In this document: one piece after another, positions 39,500 through 48,146 of the stretch
Position numbering within the stretch: position 1 is the first letter of the stretch
How the letters are laid out: every line of letters starts with the position of its first letter
DNA from: Massiliimalia massiliensis
GTDB lineage: Bacteria; Bacillota; Clostridia; Oscillospirales; Ruminococcaceae
Reading direction: 5' to 3'
DNA length: 64,000 nucleotides
Assembly: GCF_900155615.1 (NCBI RefSeq)
Contig: NZ_FUHT01000002.1
Location: 744,001 to 808,000 of the forward strand
Notes under the pieces: generated by a model
Database searches by the model: none
The model's input: only the letters and a program-made list of their open reading frames with translations
Told to the model about the DNA's origin: nothing
Made by a program: the position numbers and the translations under genes

Positions 39500-40234
39500 T
39501 TACCATGTACGCTTCTCTCTTTTTTCTTTCTTTTTTGCCAGTTCTTCCTTCATGCGCTGGCGGGCAAGCTTTTCCTCCTGGATTTTTTCCCTTGCGGTTT
39601 CCTTGCCATACAGGAAAGGAAGAGAGAAAAAGTCGGTGAAAAACTGGATAATTGGCCCCATAAAAAATGCAGTGACTACTGTGCCTAGTCCAACAGTACT
39701 GCCAAGGGCAAATCCGACAATGGTGCAGAACACGTCCGTTCCGATCCTGCACCAGCGATAGTTGATTTTTGTCTTTTCATTGAGCACAAAGCCGGCGACA
39801 TCATATGCCCCAACACCAAGCGCGGCAGTGAAAAAGGTTGATCCGCCGAAGCTGTGCAGTACCATTACAGCCAGGAACATGGCGATCCGCACTGGAAGCG
39901 TTTCCGGGTCCGGCAGAAATTTATCATAAAGGAAGGTAGTAAAATCAGCGATAAAGCCGACGCAGGTCATGTTGATTAAGGTGCCGACACCAATAAATTG
40001 CCGCCCGAATTTAAAGGCGGCCAGGATGATCAGAATATTAATGGTAAGCTGGGTAACGCCGAAGGAGATAGGAAGATGGTAGGAGAACCCCAGAATCATG
40101 CAGGTGAACGGGTCGGTCCCGAACTGGGTTTTATTATAGATCGTTACGGCAAATCCCATGCAGAATACACCGAAACACATCATGACAAGGCGTTTGACCA
40201 TTTGCTGATTGAGCACAGGCTTTATCTGCCGCAT
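39500..40234 (-). CDS. YczE/YitT-like (COG2364) membrane protein
   Basis: 244 residues from ATG 40234 (AAAGGA upstream). Five to six membrane segments, with the family marks GFAVTIYNKTQFGTDPFTCMILGFS, TQLTINILIILAAFKFGRQFIGVGTLINMTCVGFIADF and YRWCRIGTDVFCTIVGFALGSTVGLGTVVTAFFMGPIIQFF. The C-terminal 40 residues are a charged, Glu/Lys-rich coiled stretch (EKIQEEKLARQRMKEELAKKKEKREK). The YczE/YyaS family is of unknown function; some members are near antibiotic or peptide genes. Divergent from pth (270 bases apart). Confidence 0.82.
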   Translation of the reverse strand: MRQIKPVLNQQMVKRLVMMCFGVFCMGFAVTIYNKTQFGTDPFTCMILGFSYHLPISFGVTQLTINILIILAAFKFGRQFIGVGTLINMTCVGFIADFTTFLYDKFLPDPETLPVRIAMFLAVMVLHSFGGSTFFTAALGVGAYDVAGFVLNEKTKINYRWCRIGTDVFCTIVGFALGSTVGLGTVVTAFFMGPIIQFFTDFFSLPFLYGKETAREKIQEEKLARQRMKEELAKKKEKREKRTW

Positions 40235-40404
40235 CGCGATCATTCCTTTCATTGTCAGAATCTTCACAAAAGAATCCTTTTAGATTTTATCACGTTGCGG
40301 CCTGCCATGCAATTCAAAGAATAGAACATCTTTACAGGGAAAACGTCCCTATTTTTATCAGAAATGACAAGTTTTTTTGTTTCTTACTTTTCGACAGAAA
40401 TAAT

Positions 40405-40433
40405 TTGACTTGCCCCATTAAAAGTGATACTAT
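40405..40433 (+). promoter_or_regulatory. Promoter of the pth-mfd unit
   Basis: -35 TTGACT (40405-40410), 17-base spacer, -10 TACTAT (40428-40433), 72 bases before the pth ATG. Confidence 0.7.
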
Positions 40434-40504
40434 TTTGGTAAAAGAAAGGGTGTCTACACGCCCAAAATATATACTATTCGTATAAAATATTAGGAGAAAT
40501 ACAA

Positions 40505-41116
40505 ATGGGATTTTTCAAAAAAAAAGAACCGGCCTTTGCGGCAGGCGGGATTGAATATCTGATTGTCGGGCTGGGAAATCCGGAGCGGAAATATGAAAAC
40601 ACCCGGCATAATGCGGGCTTTCTGGCAATTGATGCAATCATTCACCGGTTTGGCGTAACTGCTGACCGATTGAAATTCAAAGCCATGACCGGACAGTGTA
40701 CCATTGCGGGGAAAAAATGCCTGCTGATGAAGCCGACTACTTATATGAACCTGAGCGGCCAGGCAGTGGTTGAGGCGATGAACTTTTACAAAATCCCGCC
40801 GGAACGGGCGGTGATTCTGTTCGATGATATCTCGCTGGATGTCGGGCAGATGCGGATTCGGAGAAAAGGAAGCCACGGCGGGCATAATGGGATGAAAAAT
40901 ATCATTTATTTAAGTGGGTCGGATCAGTTTCCGCGGATCAAGATCGGAGTGGGGAAAAAGCCGCATCCAGACTATGACCTTGCGGATTGGGTTCTTTCAG
41001 CCTTTAAAGCGGATGAACAAAAGGCGCTGCTGCCGGTGCTGGAGCACTGCGCCGAGGCGGTGGAGCTGATGGTAACGGGAAAAACAGACGAGGCCATGAA
41101 CCGATTCAATTCCTGA
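40505..41116 (+). CDS. pth: Peptidyl-tRNA hydrolase
   Basis: 203 residues with TAGGAGAA upstream. Recycles peptidyl-tRNA from stalled ribosomes. LIVGLGNPERKYENTRHNAGFLAID holds the catalytic His (TRHNAG) and the Asn; then LMKPTTYMNLSGQAV, VILFDDISLDVGQMRIRRKGSHGGHNGMKNII with the catalytic Asp, and FPRIKIGVG. An N-terminal extension of about 15 residues, MGFFKKKEPAFAAGG, precedes the usual start. Directly followed by mfd (19 bases), the arrangement typical of Firmicutes. Confidence 0.97.
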   Translation: MGFFKKKEPAFAAGGIEYLIVGLGNPERKYENTRHNAGFLAIDAIIHRFGVTADRLKFKAMTGQCTIAGKKCLLMKPTTYMNLSGQAVVEAMNFYKIPPERAVILFDDISLDVGQMRIRRKGSHGGHNGMKNIIYLSGSDQFPRIKIGVGKKPHPDYDLADWVLSAFKADEQKALLPVLEHCAEAVELMVTGKTDEAMNRFNS

Positions 41117-41135
41117 TAGGAGGAGCCGAACACGA

Positions 41136-44100
41136 ATGAAGCTATATCAGAGCGTCGCCAGGCAGCTGCCGCAGTTTGAGCAGTTGACCGGAGCGCTGAC
41201 GGGACACCAGACTCCTGTTTTGATGGTGGGACTGTCGGAAATTCACAAGTCCCATTTTATTTACAGCGCAGCCATGGAACTAGAACAGCCGGTGCTGGTT
41301 GTGACCGACGATGAAGCGGCGGCGCGGAGAATGTGCGATGATATCAACGTTATGCACAATGGAGCGAAGCCGGCGGCCTTTCTCTATCCGGCACGGGATT
41401 TTACCTTCCGGCAGGTAGAGTCGGTCTCCAAAGAATATGAACAGATCCGGATTGGGGTATTGTCCCGTTTGCTTTCGGGGGAGTGCCCGATTTGTTTTGC
41501 CAGTGTTGAGGCACTGATGCAGCGCACCCTGCCGCCGGAGGAACTCAGGAGCAGAACCTTTGAAATCCATGGAGACGGGAGCTATAATCTGACGGAACTG
41601 GCCCAAAAGCTGGTGCGCGCAGGATACGCACGCCGCCCGCAGGTGGAGGGGATCGCACAGTTTGCCCTGCGCGGCGGAATTCTCGACCTGTTCCCGCCCG
41701 GAGAGGCTTTTCCGATCCGTGCAGAGTTCTGGGGCGACGAGATTGACACTCTCTCCTATTTTGACCTGGAAACCCAGCGCCGGACTGACCCTATTCAGAC
41801 GATTACCGTTACACCGGCCTGCGAATGCCTGTTCGATTCCAGCGATGTGCTGATCGAACGGATTCAGCCGCTGCTCAAAAAGACAAAGGGTGCGTCTGCG
41901 GAAAAATTAAAGAAGGATATTGCTCGGCTCGAATCGGAAGCGGAGCTGCTGTCAGTCGATAAATACCTTCCTCTGGCCTATCAGAAGGAGGCGACGCTGC
42001 TTGACTACTGCGGGGACAGCCTCGTGTTTATTAGCGAGTATCTGTCCGTAAAGGAACGCGCCAAATCCTTTTCCTGGCAGATGGCGCAGGATTTGGAGAC
42101 GCTGTTCGAGGACGGAGAGCTCTGCAAGGGACTCGATTCCTATCACCGGGAATTTCCGCTTTTGCTGGGCGAAATGAAGGAACACCCGTTGGCAGTACTG
42201 GACACCTTTGCGCGCGGCTCATCCGACCTGTCCTATCGCGGGATGATTTCGATCAATCCGATTCAGACCTCTAATTTCGGCGGGGAACTCAAAATTTTAT
42301 ATGAGGATATCTATCCGCTGATGGAGGCCGGGTATTGCGTTGCGATCTTAGCCGGGACAGAAAAGGCCGGTGTCAACTTGGCGAAAGACCTTCAGCAGAT
42401 GGGAATTCCGGCGGAATTCAGCCGGGATTTAAAGTCGATTGTCTACCGGAAGGTAACGGTGCTGGCAGGGAACATCTCCTCCGGCTTTGAATATCCTGAG
42501 ATCAAGTTTTCGCTGATCTCAACCAATCATGCGGCTGCTCCGGCAAAATCCCGCACCGGCCGGTTCAAGAAAGGAAAAACTATCCGCTCTCTGGACGATC
42601 TGTCCCAGGGGGATCTTGTTGTGCATATTTCGCATGGGATCGGGGTGTTTGACGGCATTCACAAGATCGACCTGCACGGGGTGATCAAGGATTATATCAA
42701 GATTAAGTATGCCGGGACAGATATTCTGTATGTGCCGGTGACCCAGCTTGATTTGGTGTCAAAGTATATCGGGCCGAAAGAGGACAACAAAATCAAGCTG
42801 AACAAGCTTCACAGCGGGGAATGGCAGAAAACCAAGGCGCGCGTCCGGAAAGCCTGCGCGGACATGGCGGATGAATTGATCGCCCTTTATGCCAAGCGGA
42901 TGCAGACGCCGGGCTATGCTTTCCCGGAGGATACCGAGTGGCAGAAAGAGTTTGAAGAACGGTTTGAATATGAAGAAACAGACGACCAGCTCCGGTGTAT
43001 AGCGGAAATCAAGGAGGATATGCAGCGCCCGCATCCGATGGACCGGCTGCTCTGCGGGGACGTTGGGTTCGGGAAGACGGAGGTTGCCCTGCGCGCTGCG
43101 TTCAAATGTGTGATGGCGGGCAAGCAGGCTGCCCTGCTCTGCCCTACTACAATCCTGGCCTGGCAGCATTACCAAACCCTTTTGCAGAGATTTGAGCATT
43201 ATCCGGTTAGAATTGAGCTGCTCTCCCGGTTCCGCACCCCCAAGCAAATCCGGGAAACGGTCAAGAAGCTGAAAACCGGGGAGGTCGATATCGTCGTCGG
43301 GACGCACCGGGTGGTACAGAAGGACGTGGAATTTAAAGATCTGGGACTCGCGATTATCGATGAGGAGCAGCGGTTTGGCGTAGCGCATAAAGAACGGTTT
43401 AAGCAGATGTTTGCCTCTGTGGATATGCTGACCCTTTCCGCGACGCCGATCCCCCGTACACTCAATATGGCGATGAGCGGGATACGGGATATGTCTACTA
43501 TTGAACAGGCTCCCCAGGACCGGCATCCGGTGCAGACCTATGTACTGGAGCACGACATCGGCATCCTTGCTGATGCAATTAAAAAAGAACTGCGCCGCGG
43601 CGGACAGGTGTATTATATCCACAACCGGGTGGAGAGTATTGACCTCTGCGCGGCAAAGATCGGGCAGCTAGTCCCCGAAGCAAAAATCGGGATTGCGCAT
43701 GGAAAGATGAACGAGGCGGAGCTGTCCGACATCTGGCGGAAGCTGATGGAGCATCAGATTGATGTCCTGGTTTGTACGACCATCATTGAAACCGGCGTGG
43801 ATGTCAAAAACTGCAACACCCTGATTATAGAGGACGCCGACTATATGGGACTCTCCCAGCTATACCAATTACGGGGAAGAGTTGGGCGTTCCAACCGGCG
43901 GGCATTCGCCTATTTTACCTTCCGGCGCGGGAAGGTGCTGAGTGAAATCGCTACCAAACGGCTGTCCGCAATCCGGGAATTCACCACCTTTGGTTCGGGC
44001 TTCCGCATTGCGCTGCGCGATTTGGAAATCCGGGGAGCAGGGAGCATCCTGGGCGGAAAGCAGCATGGGCATATGGAGGCGGTTGGATATGACATGTATG

Positions 44101-44594
44101 TGCGGCTGCTGAGTGAAGCGATCGCCCAGAAAAAGGGCGAAGCTCCGCAGATGAAATCGTACGAGTGTATGATCGACGTGCAGCTTAACGCGCACATTCC
44201 GGAGGATTATATTGAAAACCTGTCCCAGCGGATTGATGTTTATAAGAAGATTGCCTCTATTAAGACGGCGGAGGATAAGATGGACTTGATCGACGAGCTG
44301 ATCGACCGGTTCGGGGATATCCCGCCGACGGTGGAAACCCTGCTTGAGGTCGCGCTTCTGCGAAACACGCTGGCAGCCTTTGGCTTCTCGGAAATCAATC
44401 AGAAGGCGCAGTCGCTTCAGCTTATCCCGGAGACTCTGAATCTCGAAATTGCACAGAAGCTGATGGCGGGAATCCGAGGAAGGGTTTTGGTAAACGCGTC
44501 CAGCCATCCCTATATTACCGTACGGCTCGGAAAATCACGGGATGTTGTTGAGACGCTCAGGGAGATTGCGTCGGCTTTGGCGGATGCCTCGTAA
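41136..44594 (+). CDS. mfd: Transcription-repair coupling factor Mfd
   Basis: 1152 residues, full length. Moves RNA polymerase stalled at DNA damage and brings in UvrA. UvrB-like N-terminal region (about 1-350), RNA-polymerase-interacting CarD-like domain (DLVVHISHGIGVFDGIHKIDLHGVIKDYIKIKYAGTDILYVPVTQLDLVSKY, about 485-560), translocase motor with Walker A GDVGFGKTEVALRAAFK and DEEQ box AIIDEEQRFGV, motif VI QLRGRVGRSNRRAFAYF, and the TRCF C-terminal domain. Good AGGAGG site. Second gene of the pth-mfd unit. Confidence 0.97.
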   Translation: MKLYQSVARQLPQFEQLTGALTGHQTPVLMVGLSEIHKSHFIYSAAMELEQPVLVVTDDEAAARRMCDDINVMHNGAKPAAFLYPARDFTFRQVESVSKEYEQIRIGVLSRLLSGECPICFASVEALMQRTLPPEELRSRTFEIHGDGSYNLTELAQKLVRAGYARRPQVEGIAQFALRGGILDLFPPGEAFPIRAEFWGDEIDTLSYFDLETQRRTDPIQTITVTPACECLFDSSDVLIERIQPLLKKTKGASAEKLKKDIARLESEAELLSVDKYLPLAYQKEATLLDYCGDSLVFISEYLSVKERAKSFSWQMAQDLETLFEDGELCKGLDSYHREFPLLLGEMKEHPLAVLDTFARGSSDLSYRGMISINPIQTSNFGGELKILYEDIYPLMEAGYCVAILAGTEKAGVNLAKDLQQMGIPAEFSRDLKSIVYRKVTVLAGNISSGFEYPEIKFSLISTNHAAAPAKSRTGRFKKGKTIRSLDDLSQGDLVVHISHGIGVFDGIHKIDLHGVIKDYIKIKYAGTDILYVPVTQLDLVSKYIGPKEDNKIKLNKLHSGEWQKTKARVRKACADMADELIALYAKRMQTPGYAFPEDTEWQKEFEERFEYEETDDQLRCIAEIKEDMQRPHPMDRLLCGDVGFGKTEVALRAAFKCVMAGKQAALLCPTTILAWQHYQTLLQRFEHYPVRIELLSRFRTPKQIRETVKKLKTGEVDIVVGTHRVVQKDVEFKDLGLAIIDEEQRFGVAHKERFKQMFASVDMLTLSATPIPRTLNMAMSGIRDMSTIEQAPQDRHPVQTYVLEHDIGILADAIKKELRRGGQVYYIHNRVESIDLCAAKIGQLVPEAKIGIAHGKMNEAELSDIWRKLMEHQIDVLVCTTIIETGVDVKNCNTLIIEDADYMGLSQLYQLRGRVGRSNRRAFAYFTFRRGKVLSEIATKRLSAIREFTTFGSGFRIALRDLEIRGAGSILGGKQHGHMEAVGYDMYVRLLSEAIAQKKGEAPQMKSYECMIDVQLNAHIPEDYIENLSQRIDVYKKIASIKTAEDKMDLIDELIDRFGDIPPTVETLLEVALLRNTLAAFGFSEINQKAQSLQLIPETLNLEIAQKLMAGIRGRVLVNASSHPYITVRLGKSRDVVETLREIASALADAS

Positions 44595-44621
44595 AAGAAT
44601 TGTGAAACTGGCGGAAAGTGC

Positions 44622-44650
44622 TGGACTTTTGGCCGGTTTTCCTGTATAAT
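44622..44650 (+). promoter_or_regulatory. Promoter of the foldase-like lipoprotein
   Basis: -35 TGGACT (44622-44627), 17-base spacer, -10 TATAAT (44645-44650). Confidence 0.65.
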
Positions 44651-44704
44651 AATAAATTGATTTACCGCAGTTTTTTGTGGAAATTTGAAGGAATAGAAAG
44701 GCAA

Positions 44705-45790
44705 ATGAAAATGAAAATTATAAAAAAAATATCTGCAGTGCTCCTGACAGCCGCCATGTGCCTGTCCCTGGCTTCCTGCAGCGACACAAGCTATAGCGCA
44801 AAATCAGAAGGGGAAGCCATTCCGGCCGGGGTTTATATCCTTGCGCAGTACAACGCGCTGAGCGAGGCGATGAGCACCGAGGGATATGATAGTACCTTAA
44901 AGAATGTTTGGGACAATAAGCTGGATGGAAAATCATTGCAGACCTGGGTTAACGACCGCGCGGCAGAGATGCTCAAGCAGTATGCGGAAGTGGAAAAGGA
45001 ATTTAAGGCGGAAGGCCTGGAACTGGATGAGGATACCCTCAAGTCAGTGGAAAGCCAGGTGGAGAGCTATTGGTCGGCCGGTGAGGAGCTATATGAAAAT
45101 ATCGGGATCAGCAAAGACTCCTATCTGCTGTATATGACCAATACTCAGAAATACTATGAGCTCTTTAACGCATATTACGGAACCGGCGGGAAAGAGGAGA
45201 TTTCGGACGAAGCTTTAGAGGCGCACTACAAAGACAACTATGCGCAGTTTAAAATGATCAGCTTCAGCAAAACGGACAGCAGCGGCCAGGACTTGGATGC
45301 GGACGCGCTGGCTGCCCTGAAAAAGGAAGCGGACGAATATCTTGCAAAGGCAAAGGACGGGGAGGATTTTGACGCGCTGATTGCACAGCGTAAAAAGGAA
45401 ACCTCTGCCGGCACAGAAAGCAGCGATGAAGAAGAGGAAGAGTCTGAACCCAACAACATGATGATGGTGAAAAAGGATGAAGCCAGCCTCTATGTCAGCT
45501 CCAAGCTGAGCACCGCGATCTTTGAGGACGCTAAGATCGGAGAGCCGATTCTGCTGTCGGATGATAACGCTTATTATGTTGTGCTTCGTTACAATGTAAC
45601 TGATGATGCGGAAACCTACCAGCAGATCCGGCAGTCTGTCCTGTATGATCTGAAGGGTGACGATTACGACAGCGTATTGGAAAAGAACGCAGAAAATTTA
45701 AACTTTGAAATGAACGAGGCTGCGGTTAAAAAGTTCAGCCCGAAAAAGATTGTAAAGGAACAGGAAAAATTTTCGGAGAAGAACTCCTAA
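44705..45790 (+). CDS. SurA/PrsA-like foldase lipoprotein
   Basis: About 361 residues from ATG 44705 (or 44711), behind AAAGG. Lipoprotein signal KIIKKISAVLLTAAMCLSLASCSD, lipobox LASC, so membrane-tethered outside. The middle is helical with long Glu/Lys-rich stretches typical of the chaperone part of PrsA/SurA (AAEMLKQYAEVEKEFKAEGLELDEDTLKSVESQVESYW, and SDEALEAHYKDNYAQFKM). A parvulin-like domain follows (ALKKEADEYLAKAKDGEDFDALIAQ...EEEEES...VVLRYNVTDD), interrupted by an acidic repeat (SSDEEEEESE), so isomerase activity is doubtful. It probably assists folding of exported proteins. Downstream of mfd with its own promoter; strong terminator at the end. Confidence 0.8.
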   Translation: MKMKIIKKISAVLLTAAMCLSLASCSDTSYSAKSEGEAIPAGVYILAQYNALSEAMSTEGYDSTLKNVWDNKLDGKSLQTWVNDRAAEMLKQYAEVEKEFKAEGLELDEDTLKSVESQVESYWSAGEELYENIGISKDSYLLYMTNTQKYYELFNAYYGTGGKEEISDEALEAHYKDNYAQFKMISFSKTDSSGQDLDADALAALKKEADEYLAKAKDGEDFDALIAQRKKETSAGTESSDEEEEESEPNNMMMVKKDEASLYVSSKLSTAIFEDAKIGEPILLSDDNAYYVVLRYNVTDDAETYQQIRQSVLYDLKGDDYDSVLEKNAENLNFEMNEAAVKKFSPKKIVKEQEKFSEKNS

Positions 45791-45805
45791 TTGAAAATGA
45801 TCCAT

Positions 45806-45845
45806 AAAAAGCCAGACTGGTTTGCCAGTCTGGCTTTTTATTTTT
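45806..45845 (+). terminator. Terminator after the foldase lipoprotein
   Basis: Arms AAAAAGCCAGACTGG (45806-45820) and complement (45825-45839), loop TTTG, then ATTTTT. Confidence 0.93.
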
Positions 45846-46146
45846 AAAAAGAGCGAATTCTACGAAAACAACAAGGAAACAAAAAATGATGTAATCGACC
45901 CGTTTTTCGATGGCAGCAAACAAAAAAGAGATTGATATATACAAAAAGTATAAAAATATATTATATTGTATATATAAATTACAAAATAATGATAGGAAAC
46001 AATTTAAGAAACATTATTTTCTAAAATTGGAGGATAGGAAAACGTGTTTCCTGGAATATTTTCGTTATAATGACGAAAAAACAAAAATTATTTTGGTTAA
46101 GTTTTCAGAAATGTCAAATATTTTGAAAATAATATACAAAAAGTTC
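45846..46146. other. AT-rich gene-free stretch upstream of the LacI-ribokinase operon
   Basis: No gene is supported; the open frame here has the composition of spacer. It holds an inverted repeat AGGAAA-N5-TTTCCT at 46036-46052 that resembles the second repeat near the transcription start (46194-46210). Confidence 0.5.
46036..46052. promoter_or_regulatory. Upstream operator-like repeat (AGGAAA-N5-TTTCCT)
   Basis: AGGAAAACGTGTTTCCT. Its half-site AGGAAA(A/C) is shared with the site at 46194-46210, about 158 bases apart, a distance suited to looping by a LacI-type repressor. Confidence 0.5.
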
Positions 46147-46174
46147 TTGACAAATACGGGGATGTGTATATAAT
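46147..46174 (+). promoter_or_regulatory. Promoter of the LacI-ribokinase operon
   Basis: -35 TTGACA (46147-46152), 16-base spacer, -10 TATAAT (46169-46174), both at consensus. Confidence 0.85.
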
Positions 46175-46193
46175 GCTAATGTCATAAGGATTT

Positions 46194-46210
46194 AAGAAAC
46201 AGGTTTCCTG
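46194..46210. promoter_or_regulatory. Operator just downstream of the promoter
   Basis: GAAACAGGTTTC core (46196-46207) extended to AAGAAACAGGTTTCCTG. It lies at about +14 to +30, before the ribosome site, a usual place for self-repression. Confidence 0.55.
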
Positions 46211-46228
46211 TGTAATGGAGGAAAAGAA

Positions 46229-48112
46229 GTGAATATCAGAGAAATTGCCCAGCTTGCAGAGGTTTCTGTTTCTACGGTCTCTAAGATTATCAACGGAAAA
46301 GACCAAAATATCAGCCAGCCGACAAAAGAGCGGGTTCTGAAAATTGTAAAGGAAAATAATTATGTGCCTTACTCTGATCTTCGCGGCGCATCACACCAGC
46401 AGTCATTGCTGGTTGGCGTGATGGTCAATGAAACGGCGGCACACGAGTCTCTTTTAAAGCCGGTTTTAAATACTGCAAAACGGTATGGATATAATACGAT
46501 TGTCTGTACTTCATCGGACGCAAAGGAAGAAAAAAGAAACTTTGCCTCCCTGCTGGCTCATCATGTGGATGGGATCATCTGGGATCGCTGTGAGGAGACG
46601 GCGGGCGGCTTAACCGAGGAAGACCTGGTAAATCGGGAGATTCCGTTCTCGGTGATTGACAGCTACCATGCGCCGGCACTGTGGAACCATTATTTTGATT
46701 ATAAAAAATTAGGCTATGCGGCGGCTCAGGCATTGATTGAAAACAGGCATCAGCGGATCGGATGCGCGCTGCGGACTGACGGGATCCTATCCAAACGGTT
46801 TTTAAGCGGGTATCAGCAATGCTTGTATGATAATAAAATTCCGTTTGACGCTACGCTTTGCCTGCCCTGTGACAAAAAGGAGGCGGTCGACGACCTCATC
46901 CTCCGGCATCCCAGCGGAATTATCTGCTATGACATTCAAATTGCAAAAATGATTTATCAGGCGGCGGCAAGAACCAACCTGAGAATCCCGCAGGATTTAT
47001 CCCTGGTGGGAATTTCCGACAGCAAGGCTGATACGGGATTAATCCCCCGGCTTTCCGCAATCCACCTTCCTTTTGAGGAACTGGGTGAATTTGCCTGCAG
47101 CCGCGTCATTGAAAAAATAGAGAAGAAAAAGCTGCTGGATGTTAGTTTCTCAGCCAATTATCTTGTTGACAGCAACAGCAGCATTGATGTGCCGAACGGG
47201 CTGCGCAACAAGAAAATCGTAGTGGTAGGCGCAATCAATATGGATACGCTCGTCAATATGGGCTGCTATCCAAAGCCGGGCGAAACGATCCTTGCCAAAA
47301 GCCGGGTGATGATCCCGGGAGGAAAAGGGATCAACCAGGCGATTGGGGCTGCGAAGCTGGGTGCAGAGGTGCATTTAATCGGCAAGGTGGGAAAGGATTA
47401 TGACGGAAGCGTCCTGTATGATTTCCTGAATGCCAATAATGTCAACGTCCAGGCGGTGGTAACTGATCCGAAGGTTTCTACCGGCCATGCGTATATTTAT
47501 GTCAAAGATGACGGGGAAAGCGGAATCGTCATTTACGACGGTGCAAACCAGAACCTGCAGCCGGCTGATGTCGGCAGGAATGAAGCGGTGTTTGAAAACG
47601 CGAGCTTCTGCCTGCTGCAGACGGAAATCCAGATGGAAACAGTAGAGTATGCGGCAAAGGTTGCGAAGAAGCATGGCGCAAGGGTACTGCTAAAGCCGGC
47701 GGCAATTTCCAAAATTTCCGACACCCTGCTGGCAAATATCGATATCTTTATGCCCAACCGGAATGAAATGAGGAGTCTCTATCCGGGGCATGCGCCGTTG
47801 GAGCAGAAGGCGCAGTACTTTTTAGATCACGGAGCAAAGGACGTCATTGTTACCTTGGGACATCGGGGATGCTATTGGAGAAACGCGGAGAATTCCGAGT
47901 ATTTTGCTGCGGCCGACTTCGATCCCGTTGACACAACGGGGGCGGCGGATGCGTTTGCCGCGACATTGGCAGTTTACCTGTCCCGGAATTATGATATGAG
48001 AACGGCGATCCGGTATGCGACCTATGCGGCTGGATTCTCGACCACCCGACAGGGCGTACCGCCATCCTTAGTTGATCAAAGTACATTAGAACTGTACTTG
48101 TCAGACATATGA
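46229..48112 (+). CDS. LacI-family repressor fused to a PfkB/ribokinase domain
   Basis: 627 residues in one frame. Residues 1-50 are a LacI HTH (IREIAQLAEVSVSTVSKIINGKDQNISQPTKERVLKIVKENNYVPY), residues about 60-325 a periplasmic-binding-like sensor ending ISLVGISDSKADTGLIPRLSAIHLPFEELG, and residues about 329-627 a complete ribokinase: VVVGAINMDTLVNMGCYPKPGETI, IPGGKGINQAIGAAKLGA, MPNRNEMRSL, and the catalytic anion-hole region DPVDTTGAADAFAATLAVYLS. The usual GAGD is GAAD here; the catalytic Asp is kept. The sensor and kinase may read and use the same sugar, giving feedback between catabolism and repression. First gene of a catabolic operon and likely its regulator. GTG start behind GGAGGAAAAG. 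Confidence 0.93.
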   Translation: MNIREIAQLAEVSVSTVSKIINGKDQNISQPTKERVLKIVKENNYVPYSDLRGASHQQSLLVGVMVNETAAHESLLKPVLNTAKRYGYNTIVCTSSDAKEEKRNFASLLAHHVDGIIWDRCEETAGGLTEEDLVNREIPFSVIDSYHAPALWNHYFDYKKLGYAAAQALIENRHQRIGCALRTDGILSKRFLSGYQQCLYDNKIPFDATLCLPCDKKEAVDDLILRHPSGIICYDIQIAKMIYQAAARTNLRIPQDLSLVGISDSKADTGLIPRLSAIHLPFEELGEFACSRVIEKIEKKKLLDVSFSANYLVDSNSSIDVPNGLRNKKIVVVGAINMDTLVNMGCYPKPGETILAKSRVMIPGGKGINQAIGAAKLGAEVHLIGKVGKDYDGSVLYDFLNANNVNVQAVVTDPKVSTGHAYIYVKDDGESGIVIYDGANQNLQPADVGRNEAVFENASFCLLQTEIQMETVEYAAKVAKKHGARVLLKPAAISKISDTLLANIDIFMPNRNEMRSLYPGHAPLEQKAQYFLDHGAKDVIVTLGHRGCYWRNAENSEYFAAADFDPVDTTGAADAFAATLAVYLSRNYDMRTAIRYATYAAGFSTTRQGVPPSLVDQSTLELYLSDI

Positions 48113-48146
48113 AAGAAATCAAACCGAATCAAAGGAGGAAATGGCT

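Noticed and set aside
42759-43622. 287-codon minus-strand frame
   Set aside because: Antisense to the motor domain of mfd.
45910-46173. Open frame of 87 codons on the plus strand before the LacI-ribokinase gene
   Set aside because: Very Lys/Ile/Tyr/Asn-rich, no ribosome site, overlaps an operator-like repeat and the promoter; it is AT-rich spacer.
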